From: Puniceicoccales bacterium
Lineage (GTDB): Bacteria > Verrucomicrobiota > Verrucomicrobiia > Opitutales > UBA953
NCBI GenBank assembly: GCA_031269335.1
Contig: JAISZI010000031.1
Coordinates: 1-64,000, forward strand
Length of the DNA stretch: 64,000 bases
Direction: 5' to 3'
Positions 48,185 to 56,993 of the stretch are shown here, piece after piece. The position numbers and the translations under genes were made by a program. The notes beneath the pieces were generated by a model. That model worked only from the letters and a program-made list of their open reading frames with translations. It was not told the DNA's origin and did not search any database. The number at the start of each line of letters is the position of its first letter. Position 1 is the first letter of the stretch.

Positions 48185-49327
48185 CTAATGGTAATGGTAG
48201 CCCAGGGCGTTGCCCTGGGCTGACTTAGGACCGCCCCTTTGGAGGCTCTGGTTTGCCTCTCCATTCTCTACTTGCAGGCGGAGTTGGCCGCAGGCGGCGG
48301 CGATATCGGTGCCTTTTTCGCGGCGCAGGGTTACGGAGATGCCGCATGAGTGGAGTTCGTGGGTGAAGGCTTGTTGGCGAGCGATGGAAGGGCGTTTCCA
48401 GGGGAGACCGGCGACGGGGTTGCAGGGGATTAGGTTCACGTGGGCGTGGATTTCGCGGGCAATTTTGGCGAGGGAGCGGGCTTGGTCTATGGAGTCGTTC
48501 ACACCGGCGATGAGGATGAACTCGAAGGTGAGCATACGCCCGTGTTTTTCGGCGAAGGTTTTACAAGCGGGCAAAAGCGTTTCGAGCGGGTATTGTTTAT
48601 TGATTGGCATTATCTTGTCGCGCACGGCGTTAGTTGAGCCATGGAGGCTTACGGCGAGGCGCACGTCGAGTGGTTCTTCGGCGAGGGTGAGTATTTTTGG
48701 GACGATGCCGGACGTTGAAATTGTCATGCGCCGTGCGCCCAGACCGAGTGCCCAAGGTGCGTTGAGTATGCGGAGTGCGGCGATTAGATTGTCGTAGTTT
48801 GCCAGCGGTTCGCCCATGCCCATTACGACGAGGTTGTCGAGTGTGTCGGCGGCTTTGTTTTCCAAGGCGGACATCACTTGTGCGACGATTTCGCCGGCGG
48901 AGAGGTCGCGTTTCCAGCCTTTGAGGCCCGATGCGCAAAAGCGGCACCCGTAGGCACATCCGATCTGCGTTGAGACGCAGAGTGTCGTGCGTGCTTTTTC
49001 GTTGTCTTTGCCCGTGCGCGGGGCGCGCAAGATAACGGTTTCGATGAGCGACCCGTCTCGCAGGCGTTGGAGGATTTTTCGGGTGACGTCGCTGGAATCC
49101 GTTCCGAGCACGGGGGTGTTTGGGGCAAAGTCAAAGTTGGCGGAAAGCCATTCGCGGAGCGGTCGCGGCAAGTTAGTCATTTGGTCAGGAGAACGGGCAC
49201 GTTCCTTGTAAATCCATTTGAACACTTGTCCGGCGCGAAAAGACGGCTCGTTCCTCTGGGCGAGGCGGAGTGCGAGCGATTCCGGTGTCTCGGCGAACAC
49301 CGGTGGCTTGTCCGGTTGAAACTTCAT
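48185..49327 (-). CDS. rlmN: 23S rRNA (adenine(2503)-C(2))-methyltransferase RlmN (C-terminus read through family A repeat)
   Basis: TLCVSTQIGCAYGCRFCASGLKGWKRDLSAGEIVAQV, VVMGMGEPLANYDN, ISTSGIVPKI; C-terminal ...VENGEANQSLQRGGPKSAQGNALGYHYH. Confidence 0.95.
   Translation of the reverse strand: MKFQPDKPPVFAETPESLALRLAQRNEPSFRAGQVFKWIYKERARSPDQMTNLPRPLREWLSANFDFAPNTPVLGTDSSDVTRKILQRLRDGSLIETVILRAPRTGKDNEKARTTLCVSTQIGCAYGCRFCASGLKGWKRDLSAGEIVAQVMSALENKAADTLDNLVVMGMGEPLANYDNLIAALRILNAPWALGLGARRMTISTSGIVPKILTLAEEPLDVRLAVSLHGSTNAVRDKIMPINKQYPLETLLPACKTFAEKHGRMLTFEFILIAGVNDSIDQARSLAKIAREIHAHVNLIPCNPVAGLPWKRPSIARQQAFTHELHSCGISVTLRREKGTDIAAACGQLRLQVENGEANQSLQRGGPKSAQGNALGYHYH
48194..48250. repeat. 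Single family A repeat copy overlapping the 3' end of rlmN
   Basis: cccagggcgttgccctgggctgacttaggaccgcccctttggaggc. Confidence 0.9.
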
Positions 49328-49485
49328 TTACGGTGCTTTTATGAAAAGGTTTTTCCCTATGAGAAACATCTTTCTGCGCCATCGCGGGCAGGTGTTGCCA
49401 ATTGCTTTCTTGCGCGGGACGGGTGCCCGCTCATGCTCGCGCCTCTTTGCAACCACCGCAGCTAACGCTTTTTTCATTCGTAACC

Positions 49486-51036
49486 ATGACCACGAAACCC
49501 TTCTACATCACGACTGCCATTGACTACGCAAACGGCGCACCGCACCTCGGTCACGCCTACGAAAAAATCCTCACGGACGTCATTGCCCGCTTTCAACGCT
49601 TGCGTGGGCGCAGTGTGCATTTTCTCACGGGTCTCGACGAACACGGGCAAAAGGTGCAGCAGACCGCTGCCCTGCGTGGCCTCACTCCACAAGAAGCCTG
49701 TGATGAGGCCGCCGTCCTCTTCCAAGCTCTCTTGCGCAATCTCAACATCACTCACGATGATTTTTTGCGCACTACCCAGCCGCGCCACAAGCAGGTCGTC
49801 CAATGCCTTTTGCAAAAGCTTTTTGACGCGGGTCTCATCTACAAAGCCGAATACACGGGCTTTTACAGCGTGCGGCAGGAGCAGTTTGTCCTCGAAAAAG
49901 ATAGAAATCAGGACGGTTCGTGGCCCGAAATTTTTGGCGAAGTAACGTCGATTACCGAGGGCAATTACTTCTTCCGCCTATCGCAATACCAAGCGTGGCT
50001 CGTGGATTTTCTTAATAAAAACCCAGACTGGATTTTTCCGAGTTTTCGCCAGAAGCAAGTGCTCGAATTTCTCAAAGACCCCATCAACGACCTCTGCATT
50101 TCGCGCCCGCGGGAACGTCTTGGCTGGGGCATCGCGCTGCCTTTTGACAACGATTTCGTGACCTACGTTTGGTTCGATGCCCTCGTTAACTACTTTTCCG
50201 CCGTAGAGAACACCGGTCTCTGGCCTGCCGACGCCCATGTCATTGGCAAAGACATCCTTGTGCCGCCGCACGCCGTCTATTGGCCGTGCATGTTGCAGGC
50301 GCTCGGACTCGCGCTCCCGCGCCGCCTCATCGTTCACGGTTGGTGGACTATCCGCGGCAGCAAAGCCTCCAAAAGTTCCGGCAACGCCGTTAGCTCGCTC
50401 GACCTCGCCAGCATTTATGGCACCGACGCCTTTCGCTATCACCTCATTCGCGAAATGAGTGTCGGGCAAGACAGCGAGTTCTCCGGAGAACAGCTTGAAT
50501 CGCGCTACCGCTCCGACCTCGCCAACGAACTCGGCAATCTCCTCAACCGCCTGCTCAACATGGGCACGCGCCACACCGGCGGCATCGTCCCCATCGTCGG
50601 CGAAACGCACCCCGTCGAAGAACCGGAGACCGAGCTGCTCGCGCTCTGGGAAAAGACGGCGGCGCAATTCATCGAGCTTTCCGAAGGCTACCGTTTCCAC
50701 ACGGCATTAGAAACGCTCTGGGTCTTCATTCGCTTTATGAATCGCTACGTCGAGCACCGCGCCCCGTGGAAACTCGCCAAATCGGCTGACCCCGCCGACC
50801 GCATCCGCCTCGAAAATTGCCTCGCGCACCTCGCCGAAGGACTGCGCCTGACCGCCGTCCTGCTCTCGCCGGTTATGCCGGACACAGCGGCGCGAATCCA
50901 AGAAAACATCGGCGTCGCTCCGGCTCGCACTTTTGCGGGTCAAATCGAGTGGGACCTGAAAAAAACGGGCGGCGCACACCTCGCCGAAAAAGCGATTCTC
51001 TTCCCGCCGGTCGCTGATCCGGCCGCGCAAAAATAA
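49486..51036 (+). CDS. metG: Methionyl-tRNA synthetase (short form, degenerate KMSKS: SKASKSSGN)
   Basis: YITTAIDYANGAPHLGHAYEKILTDVIARF, TGLDEHGQKV, RERLGWGIALPFD, YVWFDALVNYFSAV. Confidence 0.95.
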   Translation: MTTKPFYITTAIDYANGAPHLGHAYEKILTDVIARFQRLRGRSVHFLTGLDEHGQKVQQTAALRGLTPQEACDEAAVLFQALLRNLNITHDDFLRTTQPRHKQVVQCLLQKLFDAGLIYKAEYTGFYSVRQEQFVLEKDRNQDGSWPEIFGEVTSITEGNYFFRLSQYQAWLVDFLNKNPDWIFPSFRQKQVLEFLKDPINDLCISRPRERLGWGIALPFDNDFVTYVWFDALVNYFSAVENTGLWPADAHVIGKDILVPPHAVYWPCMLQALGLALPRRLIVHGWWTIRGSKASKSSGNAVSSLDLASIYGTDAFRYHLIREMSVGQDSEFSGEQLESRYRSDLANELGNLLNRLLNMGTRHTGGIVPIVGETHPVEEPETELLALWEKTAAQFIELSEGYRFHTALETLWVFIRFMNRYVEHRAPWKLAKSADPADRIRLENCLAHLAEGLRLTAVLLSPVMPDTAARIQENIGVAPARTFAGQIEWDLKKTGGAHLAEKAILFPPVADPAAQK

Positions 51037-51102
51037 CCGCCTTCACGCTGTCCATTCCGCCGCCGCCGCTGTTCCCCGTCCGCTTTTTTCTCCGGCAAAT
51101 CA

Positions 51103-52464
51103 ATGCCCGCCACGCGCCTCATTAGTATTTCCCGCCGCGTCCGTTGCGCAGAGCCGCTCGCGGCGTTGCTCGCCAGAACCGACGGCGATTTTGGCGCGTG
51201 TTTTGAACACCCGACCTCCGGCACGGCTTTCGCAGGCGTAGGCGCGGCGTGGCACGCTGTTTTTCACGGCAAAGAAAGATTTCGACGCGCCCGAGACGCT
51301 GCTAACACGTTGATGGCAAACGCTATTTTTGACGGCGACGTCCGCGAATCGCCGGCGATGATGCATTTTTTCGCCGCGTTTTCCTTTGAAAATGACGCCC
51401 CCGAAGATGCGCCTTTTGCCCCAGGAAACGTTTTTTTGCCGCGCTGGCAGATCGTCCGTTCGGGAGAACAGTGTTTTCTCGTCAAAAACAACCTTGTCCG
51501 CTCAGACATCACCCGCAGCGAAATCGCCGCTATAGTTAATGCTGCTAACGGCGATGCCCTTGCGAGCGAACTTCGCCTCGACGACGCCCCTCTCCGCCTG
51601 CGTTCTCTTCTCGACGCCCAACGCGTTGCGCCAGTGTTCACCGAAGAAGGCGGCTCGTGGTTCTCGGCGGGTGTCGCAGATGTCCTGCGGCGAATTTCCA
51701 ACGGCGACGCCCGTAAAATCGTGCTCGCCCGCAGATTGCGCGCTACCGCGCCAATCCCGTTTTCCATTCCTGCCACCTTCGCCCGCTTGCGCGAAACTTT
51801 TCCACCCTGCCACACTTTCGCCTTCGCCTGCGGAGCCGATCGCATTTTCACAGGTTCGACCCCGGAATGCCTCGTTGACGTCGCCGGAGGCATTCTCAAC
51901 ACCGAAGCTATCGCCGGCTCCGCCCCGCGACCGACGCCCCACGCCGCGCCGGAACCCCTTGCCGCCTGCCTGCTTGCCGACGCCAAAGAACGCCGCGAGC
52001 ACACCACCGTCGTCGAGACCATTCTTGCTTCACTGCGCACCCTCGGCATCGAAGCGCGGGCAGCCGACCGTGCGCATTGCCTCGCCCTGCCGTATATCTT
52101 GCACTTGCGCACGCCCCTTCGCGCCAGCGTTTCTAACAAGATTCACTTGCTCGACATCGCCGCCGCCTTGCACCCGACCTCCGCCACCGGCGGCGTGCCG
52201 ACTGCCGCCGCCCTCGACGCCATTCGCTCCCTTGAACCGAATCCGCGCAGCCTCTACGCAGGCACGCTCGGCTGGTTCGACGCCGCCGGCGAAGGCCGCC
52301 TTCTCGTCGGTTTGCGAAGCGCGTTGATTTCAGGCAACGACGCGCTCCTTTTCGCCGGTGCAGGTATTGTCGCCGGTTCGCTTCCGTCCCGCGAACTCGC
52401 CGAGACACAGGCGAAGTTTCGCGCCATGGCAGACGCCCTCGTCGCCCCGTTGATAAAATCATAG
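51103..52464 (+). CDS. menF: Isochorismate synthase (MenF/EntC family)
   Basis: RKIVLARRLRA, FTGSTPECLVDVAGGILNTEAIAGSAPR, HPTSATGGVPTAAALDAIRSLEPNPRSLYAGTLGWFDAAGEG, LFAGAGIVAGS. Confidence 0.9.
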   Translation: MPATRLISISRRVRCAEPLAALLARTDGDFGACFEHPTSGTAFAGVGAAWHAVFHGKERFRRARDAANTLMANAIFDGDVRESPAMMHFFAAFSFENDAPEDAPFAPGNVFLPRWQIVRSGEQCFLVKNNLVRSDITRSEIAAIVNAANGDALASELRLDDAPLRLRSLLDAQRVAPVFTEEGGSWFSAGVADVLRRISNGDARKIVLARRLRATAPIPFSIPATFARLRETFPPCHTFAFACGADRIFTGSTPECLVDVAGGILNTEAIAGSAPRPTPHAAPEPLAACLLADAKERREHTTVVETILASLRTLGIEARAADRAHCLALPYILHLRTPLRASVSNKIHLLDIAAALHPTSATGGVPTAAALDAIRSLEPNPRSLYAGTLGWFDAAGEGRLLVGLRSALISGNDALLFAGAGIVAGSLPSRELAETQAKFRAMADALVAPLIKS

Positions 52465-52483
52465 GTGCAGCGGCATAACTACC

Positions 52484-52638
52484 TCCCCCGACGGAGGATA
52501 ATGTGATCCGCGCTCGTTTCATTCGCACTCCCCGACGGAGGATAACGTGAATAACCGGCAGTGAAGCGTAGCGGAATCGGCGGATGCCCCCTCCCCGCGC
52601 TCGCTGTGCTCGCGCTCCACTGGCGGTTATTCACGTTG
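52484..52638. repeat. Palindromic repeat cluster (family B copy at about 52502-52538; family C inverted pair 52543/52638)
   Basis: gtgatccgcgctcgtttcattcgcactccccgacgg; aacgtgaataaccggcagtg ... cactggcggttattcacgtt. Confidence 0.8.
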
Positions 52639-52839
52639 TGCCCCTTTGGGGCACTGGTGGCGTATCATAACGCCTGAATCGCTCATTTTTTTACAAAAGA
52701 AGTTTTTTTTATCTTATTGCGTAAATGGCATCGTTTTCGCTTACACTTTGAAACCGTGGTGGATGTCGCGATACTTCCGAATGCAAGGGCTTCGGAGTCA
52801 CCCGAGACATGCCGCCGCGCACTCACAAAACAACAATAC

Positions 52840-53880
52840 ATGAACCAGAACTTGAAAACCGTAGGACTCTCCGCAGTCCTCGCCGCCGCAGCGACACTTC
52901 CTTCGCAAGCTGACGTTACCATCAACCAATACTTATCCATCGAGGGCTACGTCGCCGCGTCAGCTACCTTTACCAAGGTGAGCAGCGGGGGATTACTTGG
53001 CCTGCCCAATGCAGGGAAAAACTATACCCTCTTCGACTCCCAGGCTGAGAACCTCGACCGGGCGTTCGTCGGTCTCAAAGGAAAACACGGTGCTTTTGAC
53101 GGCGAAGTGAGCTTCCTCTATATCCCAGACGGCGGCGGCAACGAAGCGGGCATCCTCGACGCCTACGCACGGTGGAGCCAAAACGGTTTTGCCGTCAAAG
53201 TCGGCAAGTTTCTGACTAATTTAGGCTACGAAGCCTTTCACATACGCGATATGAACCAGCTCACGCGTGGACACCTCGTGGATTTCCCCGGTGGCTATCA
53301 TACCGGCATTGACCTGAGTTATACCGCCCCCGATGAAAAGTTTTCCGTCGGCGGCGCCGTTCTCGACTCGCTCTTTGGCGGACAGGGCTTCTACGACGGC
53401 GACTACAATTTGAAAAACATCGGTTTCGAGTTTTTCGCCTCATTCAAACCAAACAAACAAAGCAAAATTTTTGCCTCTGTCGGATACGACTCCAAAAATG
53501 ATGACTCTTTCCGAACGGATGGAGATGCCGCCAAAGACCAACTCGTCTTTGATTTCTGGGGAAGCTACGATATCACCGACGATATCTCCGTTGGAGCGGA
53601 ATACTCCTATGCCCAAAATAAAGCCTCGGACGACGGCTCGCGCGCCTGGATTCTGTTTGCAAAATATACCCTGCCTCAACTTAATCGAAAATTCTCCCTC
53701 GTCGGCAGAATAAGCTCCATAGACCGCGATTTTGATGACGGTTCAGAATACAGGTTCACGCTATCACCCGCTTACAAATACTCAGATAATCTTCTTTTCC
53801 GCGCCGAAGTCTCTCATTTGCACGGCTCCGGAAACTATAATGATTATTTCTTCGGATTGCAGGCAATTTTTAGTTTCTGA
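52840..53880 (+). CDS. Outer-membrane beta-barrel porin-like protein (OmpL/bbp2-like)
   Basis: Signal peptide MNQNLKTVGLSAVLAAAATLPSQA; DVTINQYLSIEGYVAAS; alternating amphipathic strands; C-terminal FGLQAIFSF. Confidence 0.82.
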   Translation: MNQNLKTVGLSAVLAAAATLPSQADVTINQYLSIEGYVAASATFTKVSSGGLLGLPNAGKNYTLFDSQAENLDRAFVGLKGKHGAFDGEVSFLYIPDGGGNEAGILDAYARWSQNGFAVKVGKFLTNLGYEAFHIRDMNQLTRGHLVDFPGGYHTGIDLSYTAPDEKFSVGGAVLDSLFGGQGFYDGDYNLKNIGFEFFASFKPNKQSKIFASVGYDSKNDDSFRTDGDAAKDQLVFDFWGSYDITDDISVGAEYSYAQNKASDDGSRAWILFAKYTLPQLNRKFSLVGRISSIDRDFDDGSEYRFTLSPAYKYSDNLLFRAEVSHLHGSGNYNDYFFGLQAIFSF

Positions 53881-53959
53881 AAAACGCCGGCGTATCAGTG
53901 AACGCAGTAACGCAGTGGACCTGGCGTCCACTGCGTTCGCTGTGCTTGCCTCCCGGAAA

Positions 53960-54905
53960 GAGGGAGAAGGGAAGAGGGGGAAGGGTGGGGCGAAGGCGAT
54001 GGCGCACCCCCCCCCAATTTACCCGCGCCAACGGCGCATCCTATGCCAGCCCAGGGCAACGCCCTGGGTAATGGGGGCACCACGCAAACCAAAGCCCCAA
54101 AGGGGCGGCACCAACATAGCCCAGACATGGGAGCGCAGGCGTCCCGCCTGCACGACTGCCCGCAGCCCCAACGGGGCGGCCCTAATATAGCCCAGGGCAA
54201 CGCCCTGGGTATTGGGCAACCACAAAAGAAAAGCCCCAAAGGGGCGGCACCAACATAGCCCAGACATGGGAGCGCAGGCGTCCCGCCTGCACGACTGCCC
54301 GCAGCCCCAAAGGGGCGGCCCTAATATAGCCCAGGGCAACGCCCTGGGTATTCGGGAAAAAGCGGAGGAGTGGAAAGCCCCAACGGGGCGGTCCTAATAT
54401 AGCCCAGGGCAACGCCCTGGGTATCGGGCAACCACAAAAGAAAAAGCCCCAACGGGGCGGCACCAATCATTTCCCAGGGCAACGCCCTGGGGGAAGGGTG
54501 GGGCGAAGGCGACGGTGTACCCCAATTTACCCGCGCCAACGGCGCATTCTGATGGGGTAGCCCAGGGCGTTGCCCTGGGATGGTATTGGTGCCGCCCCGT
54601 TGGGGCTTCTGGTGTTAATGACGTTCAATACCCAGGGCGTTGCCCTGGGCTATGATTGGTGCCGCCCCGTTGGGGCTGCGGGCAGTCGTGCAGGCGGGAC
54701 GCCTGCGCTCCCATGTCTGGGCTATGTTGGTGCCGCCCCGTTGGGGCTTTATTTTTGTGGTTGCCCAATACCCAGGGTGTTGCCCTGGGCTATCATTGGT
54801 GCCGCCCCTTTGGAGGCTCTGGTTTTGTTGTTCCCCAATACCCAGGGCGTTGCCCTGGGCTACATTGGGGCCGCCCCTTTGGTGCTTTGGGGACAACGCT
54901 TCCCC
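53960..54905. repeat. Large mirrored array of family A palindromic repeats
   Basis: Nine CCCAGGG...CCCTGGG hairpins (near 54051, 54200, 54330, 54403, 54475, 54560, 54631, 54771, 54840); loop reads AAC in the left half and GTT in the right half, with a conserved core near 54492-54557. Confidence 0.95.
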
Positions 54906-55185
54906 CGGAGGGGGATAACGTGAATAACCGCCGGTGGAGCGCGAGCACAGCGAGCGCGGAACCGGCGGAATCGCCTCGCCACCCACCCGCGCCCTGAAGG
55001 GGCGCAACTCCAGACCTCGGTCATGCGCCGCTGCCTCGGATATGCTCCCGCTGTGCGTCCGTCTCTGCACGCCCCTGCTGCGACTATGCTGCGCTTATGT
55101 CGCCCCCCCCCGCAGGAAAGCACGGCAACGGTTGTTGGTCGCGCGCCCCGTCGGGGCGCGGGGAGAGAGAGGTCGCCGTCCGGCA

Positions 55186-55402
55186 GTTCCGCTGCGCCCC
55201 ACTGCCGGTTATTCACGTTGTCCCCCTTCGGGGGAGCGCGAGTGAAACGAGTGCGGATTACTGTCCTCGCGTTGAAGTCCAACGCCGCTGCTACCTTCGG
55301 GGGAGCGCGAGTGAAACGAGTGCGGATTACTCGGCGAGGCTGGAAGAGGCGAAGATCGCAACCCTCCTTCGGGGATGCGCGAGTGAAACGAGTGCGGATT
55401 AC
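55186..55402. repeat. Family C/B repeats, including three regularly spaced 37-bp repeats (55225-55261, 55294-55330, 55366-55402)
   Basis: ccttcgggggagcgcgagtgaaacgagtgcggattac x3 with 32- and 35-nt unrelated intervals. Confidence 0.85.
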
Positions 55403-55621
55403 GTCATTCCCATTCGGGGGATGCGCCATTGGCTTCGCCTCAAAAGGGTGGCACCAATTGAGGCATAGGGGGGTGATTACCGCTTGCCCCTCTCATTCCT
55501 CCCCCCCCTCCTCTTTCCTCGCTTCTCACTCCTCACTCCTCTTTCCTCGTTCTTTCGTGACGGCGTGGGTGAAACCGGAAGCAAGCCCTGCCTTGCCACT
55601 GTGTTTTTCTCGGTGTCCACT

Positions 55622-56929
55622 ATGTCCACTATGTCCACGGCATCTACTACGCAATGGCTCTATGCCTTGAAGAACCACGGCTCGAAGTTTGGGGTTGAGC
55701 GCATGGCGTTATTTGCGGGTGCTCTTGGGAATCCCGAACGGGCATTTCCGTCAATTCTTGTGGCGGGGAGCAATGGCAAAGGTTCTACGGCGGCGATGCT
55801 TGAGGCGATATATCGTGCGGGCGGGTTGCGGACGGGGCTATACACTTCGCCGCATCTTGTGCGGCTTGGCGAGCGAGTCCAAATTGACCGAATCTCGCTT
55901 TCTGACGCGCTAATCAGCGCGTATGTGGAAGAGCTTGCGGTGGTGGCGAGAGGGATTGCCGACCAAGACCCAGAAGATAGCCCTTCCTTTTTCGAGTTTA
56001 TGACGGCGATGGCATTTCTTGAATTTAACCGACGCAGGGTGGACGTCGGCATCGTGGAAGTGGGACTCGGCGGGCGTTTAGATGCGACTAACATTTTGTC
56101 TCCGGCGGCGTCGGTGGTGACGTCCATCAGCCTCGAACATACGAACTTGCTTGGAGACACTTTAGAAAAAATTGCGGCGGAAAAAGGCGGAATAATCAAA
56201 GTCGGGGTTCCGGTCGTGCTTGGGTTATTGCCCGATGCAGCCGAGCAGGTTTTACGAAAAATTGCCCGCGAGCGAAACGCTCCGGTGTTTTCCGTGCGGG
56301 AGCGTTTTAATGTTGGCGAAAAAGTGTATCCAGAAACGAATCTCGCGGGGGCGCACCAACGGGCAAATGCGGCGCTTGCTTTGCTCGTTGTAGAAGTGCT
56401 TCGCGGGCAATTTCCTGTGGACGATGCCGTGGCGCGTGCAGCCTTGCGGAAAACAGAATGGGCTGCGCGGTGGCAGACATTTACGCTTTCGCGTTCGCGG
56501 CAACTCATAGTGGACGCTGCACACAATGCCGAGGGTGCTGCTGCCATTGAACCCTTGCTGGAGAAACTTACACCCGCGCCGACAATTATCACAGGGGCAC
56601 TGGGAAAAGAACGTGCTGAACCGTTAATTGCGACATTGGCGCGGCACGCCCGTGCGTTGGTTTTCGTGCATATCGGGCAAGAACGTGCGTGCAGCTTTGA
56701 AGAACTCGCTTCTTGTGTCCCGCAAGGGTTTCGGGGGACGATTTCGTGCACCAGCGTCGAGGAGCTTTTTCCTGCGCTGGGAGAGTGCGCGGTAGGAGAA
56801 GACGGCGGAGCGGTGGTCGTCGTCGGATCGGTGTATCTCGCGGGAGAAGTTCTGACTCAATTTTTATACGGTGAAAAAAGCGGAGAGCCGTTTTTACAAG
56901 ACTCGTTGCCCGTGTCGCGTGCCTTTTAA
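55622..56929 (+). CDS. folC: Bifunctional folylpolyglutamate synthase / dihydrofolate synthase
   Basis: ILVAGSNGKGSTAAMLEAIYRAGG, GLYTSPHLVRLGERVQID, VGLGGRLDATNI, VTSISLEHTNLLGDTLEKIAAEKGGI. Confidence 0.93.
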   Translation: MSTMSTASTTQWLYALKNHGSKFGVERMALFAGALGNPERAFPSILVAGSNGKGSTAAMLEAIYRAGGLRTGLYTSPHLVRLGERVQIDRISLSDALISAYVEELAVVARGIADQDPEDSPSFFEFMTAMAFLEFNRRRVDVGIVEVGLGGRLDATNILSPAASVVTSISLEHTNLLGDTLEKIAAEKGGIIKVGVPVVLGLLPDAAEQVLRKIARERNAPVFSVRERFNVGEKVYPETNLAGAHQRANAALALLVVEVLRGQFPVDDAVARAALRKTEWAARWQTFTLSRSRQLIVDAAHNAEGAAAIEPLLEKLTPAPTIITGALGKERAEPLIATLARHARALVFVHIGQERACSFEELASCVPQGFRGTISCTSVEELFPALGECAVGEDGGAVVVVGSVYLAGEVLTQFLYGEKSGEPFLQDSLPVSRAF

Positions 56930-56993
56930 TTCGCGTTGTGGGAACTTTTCTACCCGTGTTGTGTATTCCTTCTGTTACAAACCCAAAAAAGAC

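Noticed and set aside
54019-54997. Multiple overlapping ORFs on both strands (PRALPWAILGPPRWG..., AQGNALGIG...)
   Set aside because: All arise from the palindromic repeat array; both strands open because repeats lack stops.
55225-55402. Confident CRISPR array call
   Set aside because: Only three repeats, no cas genes in the window, and a related copy outside the array; reported as a finding rather than a CRISPR feature.
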